Origin: JBHJGO01 sp050331715
GTDB taxonomy: Bacteria > Cyanobacteriota > Cyanobacteriia > Cyanobacteriales > Microcoleaceae
Length of the DNA stretch: 19,226 nt
Assembly (NCBI GenBank): GCA_050331715.1
Contig: JBHJGO010000041.1
Coordinates: 1-19,226, forward strand
Reading direction: 5' to 3'
Shown here: piece by piece, positions 13,076 to 19,226 of the stretch
Numbering within the stretch: the stretch's first letter is position 1
How the letters are laid out: each line of letters begins with the position of its first letter
The notes under the pieces: model-generated
Seen by the model: only the letters and a program-made list of their open reading frames with translations
Database searches by the model: none
What the model was told of the DNA's origin: nothing
Position numbers and translations under genes: made by a program

Positions 13076-14611
13076 ATGGCCACTGATGTTCGTCTCTCGC
13101 CTGGTGTTCAACCTGAAAGTGTTCAATCTAGAGCATTCTCAGGACTTGCCATTCTTGCCTACGCCACGATTGTTTTGAGCTGGTTATACTTCAACCGTCT
13201 GCCCCTACAGTGGCTTGCTCAGGCTTTCCCCAGTCTCTCCGTTACAGATGGACTCCGGCTGACTGGAATTGGACTTTTCCTGGTACTGGCAGGATATTTG
13301 CTGCGGGATTTTCTACAAGTTGCAGTGGAACGAACGAAGGCCTGGTTCCGGCCCTTGACTGCAAAAGCAGTCCCTCTCGCACCATTCGTTACCATCCTGG
13401 GGTGTGGACTATTCAGTTTGCTGAGTCAGTGGTTCATCACGCTAGAACAACTCCCTGCCATCTATTTTCTCTTGGGTTCCTACGGATTGCTGGGACTCTG
13501 GCTCAAGCCTGATGTTTGGCATCGGGGTTTAGCCGTTGCCGTCGCCATGAGTTGTGTCATTCCATTTGGGATTGAATTCTCCACTAACTTAGGGTTCCCG
13601 GCCCGAATCCTAACTGCAGAAGCGGTTGAGCAGATTCTGCACCACTTGAATATTTCGGCCCTATCGTCCGAAGACATCATTGTGCTGGATACAGGAATTG
13701 CTCAGGTGGAACTGCCCTGTAGCGGGTTAAAGAGTCTCTGGATTGGAACGCTGTTTTTCCTGGGGGCAACGGCGTTGGATCGCCGACAATTGGGGTGGCG
13801 CTGGCTTGGGGTTGGTGCGATTCATTTGGGGCTATTAATTCTGGCCAATATTGCACGGGTACTGAGTTTGGTGATGATTGCTGAGGTATTGCAGCAACCG
13901 GAAATGGCAGCAATTCTCCACGTTCCACTGGGCCTCATTGGGTTCACCAGTGTTTGCATCATCAGCTACGGTTTGCTCCTACGTCGGGTTCCATCAATTT
14001 CGACAACATCTCAGGATGTGAATCGTCGTCAGCTAAAGGTTCCTTCAATTATTTTGGCGGCTGGTTTGGTTGGATTAGTTCTCTGCCCAACTGCCCCTCG
14101 TTTAGGTTCACAATTACCAAATCTTCAGGGGATGACCTGGCCAACAGCGATTCAGACGGAAACTATTCCCTTCTCGGAGGCAGAGGTGAAATTTTTCCAG
14201 CAACACTCTGATACTCTGACCCAAAAGCAACAGTTTCACTACAAAAATCTGTCTGGTTCGGTTCTGTTTGTGGCTGGTTCGACCTGGCGATCGCAACACG
14301 CTCCAGAACTCTGCTTAGTGAGTAGTGGCTATCAATTGAACCAGATGGAATCTCGACCCCTAACGCCGGAAGTGACGGGTCGGTGGTTGACACTGAATCA
14401 GGAAACTCAATCAGGAGCCTATTGGTTTCAATCTCCCACAACGACAACGGATGCATTTATTCATCGCATTTGGTCAGAGGTGACTCGACAGGAATCGTCC
14501 TGGACATTGGTGTCCGTTTTGTTTGATGAATCCGTTCAACCAGAGCAGCCGATGGTTCAGGAGTTGCTGACAATATTACAAGCAGAATTGACCAGAAGTT
14601 ATACAATCTGA
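13076..14611 (+). CDS. Long cyanobacterial exosortase with EpsI-like C-terminal domain
   Basis: A 511-residue polytopic membrane protein. The exosortase core has the Cys-Arg-His triad in order: C215 in VELPCSGLKSLW, R261 in LANIARVLSLV and H282 in AILHVPLG. These residues process PEP-CTERM-type signals at the membrane. Beyond ~310 lies a soluble domain with SGSVLFVAGSTWRSQHAPEL, then CLVSSG, resembling EpsI (DUF3485), which in other bacteria is fused or adjacent to exosortase. The length and fusion suggest the cyanobacterial exosortase O type, by recall. ATG 13076 is preferred over 12980, because the 32 extra residues are not hydrophobic or conserved-looking. No PEP-CTERM protein is visible in the window, so substrates are elsewhere. 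It is the first gene of a plus-strand operon with the FAD-GtrA protein and a membrane protein. Confidence 0.88.
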   Translation: MATDVRLSPGVQPESVQSRAFSGLAILAYATIVLSWLYFNRLPLQWLAQAFPSLSVTDGLRLTGIGLFLVLAGYLLRDFLQVAVERTKAWFRPLTAKAVPLAPFVTILGCGLFSLLSQWFITLEQLPAIYFLLGSYGLLGLWLKPDVWHRGLAVAVAMSCVIPFGIEFSTNLGFPARILTAEAVEQILHHLNISALSSEDIIVLDTGIAQVELPCSGLKSLWIGTLFFLGATALDRRQLGWRWLGVGAIHLGLLILANIARVLSLVMIAEVLQQPEMAAILHVPLGLIGFTSVCIISYGLLLRRVPSISTTSQDVNRRQLKVPSIILAAGLVGLVLCPTAPRLGSQLPNLQGMTWPTAIQTETIPFSEAEVKFFQQHSDTLTQKQQFHYKNLSGSVLFVAGSTWRSQHAPELCLVSSGYQLNQMESRPLTPEVTGRWLTLNQETQSGAYWFQSPTTTTDAFIHRIWSEVTRQESSWTLVSVLFDESVQPEQPMVQELLTILQAELTRSYTI

Positions 14612-14711
14612 GACTTCGTAAAATCATCCTGAATGCCTCGATCAGCCACCGATAATGTATGATCAGTACAATTTGGCAGAGCTTGGTTTGAATAAAACTC
14701 AGTGTGATGTG

Positions 14712-16589
14712 ATGGAGCCAGTTTATATTTTAGGAGCAGGGCCAGCAGGTCTAGCTGCCGCCTATACCCTAACCCAGCAGAATATTCCTGTCGTTGTGGT
14801 CGAGCGGGAAGGTCGGGTCGGTGGGTTGGCAAAGAGCTTTGAGCATCAGGGTTTCATCCTCGACTATGGGCCACACCGCTTTTTTACAAAATTAGCCCCT
14901 GTTCTCAGACTGTGGGATGAAGTTCTGGGCTCGGAGCAGGTGACTGTTGATCGTCTGACCCGAATTTATTATCGCGGGAAATACTTCAGTTACCCCCTGA
15001 AAGCCCGACAGGTTCTACTAACAATTGGTGCGAGTGAAAGCCTCAGAATCCTCACTTCCTATCAGAGAGTCCGCCTATTCCCTCTAAAAAACCCTGATAA
15101 CTTCTCAGAATGGGTGACTGGAAAATTTGGTCGGCGGCTGTTTGAAATTTTTTTCAAAGGCTATACTGAGAAACTTTGGGGAATTCCTTGCACCGAAATC
15201 AGCGCTGACTGGGCCGCCAAACGAATTAAAGGATTATCTTTATCCAAAGCCATTCGCAACGCAATTTTGGGGAATGACGGTAAGACCAAGACCCTGATTG
15301 ATCAGTTTCAATTTCCCCGTCTAGGTTCCGGTCAGCTCTACGAAAAAATAGCCGATCATCTACTTCAGCATCAGCAATCGATTCTGTTAAATACAGAGGT
15401 GGTTGGCGTTCAACATCAAAATTCTCAGGTGACTCATATCACATTACGCAGCCGTCAAACCAACGCAGAGAAGACAGTTCCTTGTAGTAGTGTGATTTCT
15501 TCGATTCCACTCACATTGTTTGTGCAGCAGTTACAGTCAACGCCACCCCAACCTGTGATTGATGCGGCAAAGTCCCTGAAATTCCGCAACACGATCCTGG
15601 TGTATTTGATTGTTGAAGGTCAAGACATTTTCCCTGATAACTGGCTTTACATTAATGATCCAAGAGTTCAAGTGGGACGGGTAACAAACTTTGCCAATTG
15701 GTCACCGGAAATGTTGCCAAATTCTCACCAAACACCTTTGTGTTGCGAATATTGGTGCAATTTCCCCGATGAAATGTGGCGAGCCAATGAGGTCGAACTG
15801 TGTCAGATGGCCGAGCGGGAATTGCGGCAGATTAATCTGCTAGAAAATCAACCTATTTCGGCTGGATTTGCTGTACGTTTGCCTCGAACTTATCCTATAT
15901 ATGCGGGAGAATACAAGGCCGCTCTGAAAGAAATCCAATCCTATCTGCACCAGTTCCAAAATTTGCAATTGGTTGGGCGCTACGGAGCCTTTAAGTACAA
16001 CAATCAAGACCATAGTTTGTTGATGGGAATTATGGCGGCAGAGAATGTCATAGCTCCGGGCAAACACAATCTATGGAATGTGAATAGTGATAGCGAATAC
16101 GTAGAAGAAGCAGCAGCGGAAACTGCAACGACAGTCGCTCCAGCGGCTCGGCTGTCTCAGCGCCGTCAGGTTCTACAATTCATTCACCAGTTTTTCAAGT
16201 ATCTGCTTACGGGGGGTACAGCTACAGTGATTGATGTTCTGATCTTCACGATTCTGATCAAGGCTGGATTGTGGTACGTTTATGCTTTGGGAATCAGCTA
16301 CTTTCTGGGATTGACCACAAACTTCTGGCTCAGTCGTCGTTACGTATTCGGTGTATTTTGGAAGAATTGGTTGATTCAGTATGCCGTTTTCACGACAGTA
16401 GCCTTAAATAGCTTACTGGCAAATTTAGGTTTATTGCAGCTCTTAATCAATGAGTTAGGTCTACATCCAACTTTGTCTCGCCTGATCAGTGCTGCCTGTG
16501 TCGCACTCATTAGTTTTACGGGTCATAAGTTATATTCCTTCGGTTCATTAACTCAATCTTCCAAACCCGAACTTTCCAATAATGCCTGA
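14712..16589 (+). CDS. FAD-dependent oxidoreductase fused to a GtrA-type membrane domain
   Basis: A 625-residue fusion. The N-terminus MEPVYILGAGPAGLAAAYTL has the dinucleotide GxGxxG motif (8-13), then the motif REGRVGG and PHRFFTK, as in amine-oxidase / protoporphyrinogen-oxidase-like flavoproteins; GIPCTEISADWAAKRIKGLS is also characteristic of this group. This half ends near residue 455. A ~25-residue acidic/Ala-rich linker leads to four hydrophobic segments (~490-615: FFKYLLTGGTATVIDVLIF, LGISYFLGLTTNFWLSRRYVF), the GtrA pattern found in undecaprenyl-linked sugar flippases. Relatives usually have these as separate genes. A role in lipid-linked sugar metabolism or translocation is inferred. 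I start at ATG 14712 because 14655 adds 19 residues before the flavin motif. The next gene overlaps by 8 bases. Confidence 0.87.
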   Translation: MEPVYILGAGPAGLAAAYTLTQQNIPVVVVEREGRVGGLAKSFEHQGFILDYGPHRFFTKLAPVLRLWDEVLGSEQVTVDRLTRIYYRGKYFSYPLKARQVLLTIGASESLRILTSYQRVRLFPLKNPDNFSEWVTGKFGRRLFEIFFKGYTEKLWGIPCTEISADWAAKRIKGLSLSKAIRNAILGNDGKTKTLIDQFQFPRLGSGQLYEKIADHLLQHQQSILLNTEVVGVQHQNSQVTHITLRSRQTNAEKTVPCSSVISSIPLTLFVQQLQSTPPQPVIDAAKSLKFRNTILVYLIVEGQDIFPDNWLYINDPRVQVGRVTNFANWSPEMLPNSHQTPLCCEYWCNFPDEMWRANEVELCQMAERELRQINLLENQPISAGFAVRLPRTYPIYAGEYKAALKEIQSYLHQFQNLQLVGRYGAFKYNNQDHSLLMGIMAAENVIAPGKHNLWNVNSDSEYVEEAAAETATTVAPAARLSQRRQVLQFIHQFFKYLLTGGTATVIDVLIFTILIKAGLWYVYALGISYFLGLTTNFWLSRRYVFGVFWKNWLIQYAVFTTVALNSLLANLGLLQLLINELGLHPTLSRLISAACVALISFTGHKLYSFGSLTQSSKPELSNNA

Positions 16590-18822
16590 CTCAAAACAGA
16601 CCTTTAAGCCACGTTTAGCATGGATTGTCTCTGTTGTTATTCTAAGTTGGCTTGTTCTGGTTCCACAGGCAAATCGATTTCAGCTTCGATTTGGTGAAAA
16701 TCAAGTTGGAGTTGTTTCATTAGCTTCTATCGAAAATATTAGTCCCTATACAGACTATTTTAAGTATGTTCTGATCTGCTTTACTCCAGCGGTTATTGCA
16801 GTGCTTCTACTGAATTTCAACCGCAAATGGATCGAACTCTTTACTAAGCTGTTTGAGTGGATTTCAAGTAGTCGAATCGTTTGGAGCTGCCTTTCAATAG
16901 TATTAGTAATCGCATGGTTGATCAATACACCATTCAATCAGTTTAAACTGGATGCGACTCTAATTGATTCCTTTCATCAGGGAGAGTTTCTAGGCTTCTT
17001 ACCGGATTTTATTCAACTCGAAAACCCATTCAAGAATACTGTTTTAATTCATGGTTGGGGTTTGGACGTGTTTCCAAGTTGGGTTGCGAGTCAGTTAGTC
17101 TGGAATAATAATGGATTTGTTTTGACTCGTCTGTTTGTCAACCTGGAAAATGTCATCGGTTGTCTGGGATATTTTTGGATTTTCTGGGAACTAACTGGAA
17201 CGGTAAAGTTAGGCAAGTTCCGTTTACCAATCTTTCTAATTTCTTGTCTCTGTTTCTGCATTTTCGACGGTATCTTCTTCAAGTTTGATGGTCGCCGAGG
17301 CGCATATTTCATGCTTCAGATAGCCCTAATGTTGCGCTTTTTCCGACAATCTAGCGATCAGAGAAACGCTGCTCGGTTTTTAGCACTAGTGATTGGTGTT
17401 TCTTTACCTTTCAGTTTTTTGTATGTTTATGACCGAGCGATTTAATTCCTAGCTGTATACCTGTGCGCTTCAGTCTTATCCTTTTTTCTGGGTCGATCAA
17501 TTCTTCGAGACTGGTTTTTTGGGTCTATTCTGGGAGTATTTCTTAGTAGTGTATTCGTCACTGTTCTGATTGGATTTGATCAAGTTCTGGCCATTCTAAA
17601 ACAGATTGTTTATTGGGGAAAGTACGGTCGCTACATTTCATTTATTCCCTTGCCATCTCTAGAATTAACCTGGATTTCTGTGAGTTTTTGGCTACCAATT
17701 CTTATTCAGGCTGTTGTTCTAGTTTACTTAGTCCTAGACTTCAAGGTAGAGAACTTAAAAATTCGTCCGTTCATCCAGAAAAACTATTGGTTAATTCTGC
17801 TGTTATCTGCCGCTGGCGTTTATATGCGGATCACGTTAGATCGAAGTGATTTGGGTCATGCCTATCATGGGGCGATCCCAACGGTATTTCTAGTAGCTTA
17901 CCTGAGTTATCTGGGATATGAAAAATATGTTGCTTCAAGATTTCAAGATTTCAAGCTTCAACCTGATCAGAAACTCTTAATCATCTGTCTGGTTTTAGTT
18001 GCGTTATTGTCAGAGCCAGGATTTAACCCGGTTCATTCAGCTCGCTGGGTGAAGCAGTTACCTGATACGCTTTCTCAACCTGATGCTCAAATTGTCAAGT
18101 CAGATTACTTGCAAGCTTGGACAGAAATGCAACCGGAAATTGACCAACAGTCTTGCTTTTTCAGCTTAACCTCTGAAGGGCTTTGGTATTATCTTTTCGA
18201 TAAACCGGCTTGTTCTAGCTACAGTTATGTTCTCTATGCTAAGCCTCAGAAAGCTCAGGAACAAGTAATTCAGGAACTCGAACAAGCTCAGCCTCAAGTA
18301 ATCCTACTCTCGAACGAAATGTGGTTTGAGAATCCTTGGGATAAAGTACTAAAGTCAGAGTCGGCTGCATTGATTTATCAGAATATTCTCCAACGGTATC
18401 GACCTTACCGTACAGTTCAATCCCATTGGTTCTGGAAGCGCAGTGATGCTACTTTGAACTTTACTCAAACGAATGCCCTGAATGGATTTGTTGAAACTGA
18501 ATCGGGAATTTCTGTTTACCGAAATGAACGATTTTTGTTGCGTGGATGGGCGATTATTCCAGAAAAATCGAAAGCTGTCGATGCAGTCTATCTCACACTG
18601 GCAGACAATCAACCGATTGCAACAGCTTTGGTGAATCAACCTCGACCGGATGTTGCTTTAGTTCTAGATACAAAAGCCTATGAAAATTCTGGCTGGACAT
18701 TGCGGGTTCCAGTAGCAATTCTTCCTCTAGGTCGGACAACTTTAAAAGTTTGGGCCTATGACGCAGAAGCAGATCAATTGGTTCAGATTGATAAGGAAAT
18801 TACCTTACAAGTTATTCCTTGA
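16582..18822 (+). pseudogene. Large polytopic membrane protein (possible GT-C glycosyltransferase) split by an in-frame TAA
   Basis: One reading frame of 746 codons plus stop, broken only by TAA at codon 288 (17443-17445). The first part (1-287) has ~6 membrane segments, with a hydrophilic loop containing LDATLIDSFHQGEFLGFL and LIHGWGLDVFP. The frame continues after the stop as FLAVYLCASVLSFFLG and further membrane segments to ~470, then a soluble C-terminal domain (~600-746) with ERFLLRGWAI, NQPRPDVALVLD and SGWTLRVPVAILPLG, a beta-rich module. The pattern suggests a GT-C type glycosyltransferase or a lipid-linked sugar-processing protein, but I recognise no catalytic residues. Overlap with the FAD-GtrA gene by 8 bases shows one operon. 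TAA lies one base from Tyr; a nonsense mutation or sequencing error fits. A restart at TTG 17650 is possible but unlikely. Confidence 0.75.
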
Positions 18823-18848
18823 AGTGAGGGTTTCAGAAAAAATTCAAC

Positions 18849-18963
18849 TATTGCAGCAATCAAAAATGATTTTTGAAAAAAGGGTGACAAGTGGGCAATA
18901 TCCCCTTCCTGAAAAGTTTCCAAGCCCCTTTACTTTTTTCGTGATTGATTTAGGACTGCTATA
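18849..18963. mobile_element. MITE-like element, copy B (~115 bp)
   Basis: The left end reads TATTGCAGCAATC, a diverged version of TATAGCAATC; the right end is TTTAGGACTGCTATA. It shares with copy A the CAAAAATGATTTTTGAA-like left section and CTTTTTTCGTGATTGATTTAGG-like right section. It begins 27 bp after the membrane-protein stop. The left boundary is approximate. Confidence 0.7.
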
Positions 18964-19021
18964 TTGCTTGTTGGCTCGTCCGTTTTTTCCATCGGAAGTC
19001 CCCTCATATCAGCAGTGAGCT

Positions 19022-19177
19022 GATACTATTGAGATTGTAGATTGTCCACTAAATGAAGATGATTTTATAGTTCGCAAGGCAGTGAACATTAGACTTGTCC
19101 GAAAATCTGAAACAGAGACTAGATATGACTTTGGCAGAGTTGAGCTTACACTGACTTCAGGCCAAACTCAACAGTAG
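19022..19177 (+). pseudogene. Orphan 3' fragment of an unknown protein
   Basis: An open frame of 51 residues with no usable start codon runs from just after a TGA (19016-19018) to TAG 19175-19177. It contains DTIEIVDCPLNEDDFIV, then VNIRLVRKSETETRYDFGRV and ELTLTSGQTQQ, a strand-forming, protein-like composition. It looks like the C-terminal part of a gene whose 5' end is lost upstream, near the MITE; the preceding frame also stays open but is MITE-derived. The last ~29 codons lie in the inverted repeat and so are present again at the left end. I do not recognise the family, and it may be chance. Confidence 0.3.
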
Positions 19178-19226
19178 AATCGGGTGTTGAGGTAGTTCCT
19201 ATCGACAATTCTCGAAAAGATAGGCT
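19090..19226. repeat. Right arm of the 137-bp terminal inverted repeat
   Basis: Exact reverse complement of 1-137, with no mismatch across 137 bases; identity ends at 19089. The repeat carries the final codons of the orphan frame and the TAG at 19175, followed by ~50 non-coding bases. Because both ends of the window carry it, the 19-kb segment could be read in either orientation between the same flanks. Confidence 0.97.

Noticed and set aside
11407..17445. Recoding of TAA as a sense codon
   Set aside because: Several other genes here (both CHAT genes, LysE, Uma2) end normally at TAA, so TAA is a functional stop in this organism. Two isolated nonsense codons fit mutation or sequencing error better.

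Overview
The window looks like cyanobacterial chromosomal DNA. HIP1 octamers (GCGATCGC) occur at 1626, 2608, 2614 (overlapping), 8402, 8537, 10604 and 14287. The gene set is also typical of filamentous or other large-genome cyanobacteria: CHAT proteases with TPR/LRR, pentapeptide repeats, Uma2 (DUF820), RTX proteins, a long exosortase and small TATAGCA-ended MITEs. The exact genus cannot be read from the sequence. The most striking structural feature is that the first 137 bases are the exact reverse complement of the last 137, so the whole 19.2 kb is bounded by a perfect inverted repeat.

Layout. Positions 1-453 hold the left inverted repeat and the 5' part of a pentapeptide-repeat membrane protein gene, cut off where the next gene ends. 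Positions 400-5000 (minus) hold two adjacent CHAT-family proteases: a secreted LRR-TPR-CHAT protein, then a cytosolic CHAT protein with a glycine-rich GDVVAGD tail. At 5095-5385 (minus) is a scrambled, frameshifted remnant that seems to join the start of one small gene to the end of an aspartic-protease-like gene. At 5509-6456 (plus) is a tandem GNAT acetyltransferase, convergent with a large RTX / Pro-Thr-Asp linker / propeller-like extracellular protein (6566-8956, minus); the two are separated by hairpins. Positions 8957-9620 are non-coding and carry two abutting MITE-like repeats. A conserved-looking 144-aa protein of unknown function (9621-10055) ends inside a third MITE copy, and a Uma2 protein follows.

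Positions 10816-12788 (minus) form an lrp-lysE-alpha/beta hydrolase operon whose hydrolase is split by an in-frame TAA. Divergent from it, 13076-18822 (plus) is a surface-glycan/protein-sorting type operon: an exosortase with a fused EpsI-like domain, an FAD-dependent oxidoreductase fused to a GtrA-type flippase domain, and a large polytopic membrane protein also split by an in-frame TAA. A fourth MITE copy and an orphan reading-frame fragment lead into the right inverted repeat.

Functional picture. The plus-strand operon plausibly works at the membrane on envelope polysaccharide or lipid-linked sugar, with exosortase-dependent sorting. The CHAT pair plausibly belongs to a regulated-proteolysis or defence/cell-death type system. 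Several genes are damaged (two nonsense splits, one frameshifted fusion, one truncation, one possible orphan fragment) and MITEs have inserted, so this is a decaying, rearranged accessory region. No RNA genes or CRISPR arrays were recognised. All family assignments come from motif recognition by eye, not database searches.
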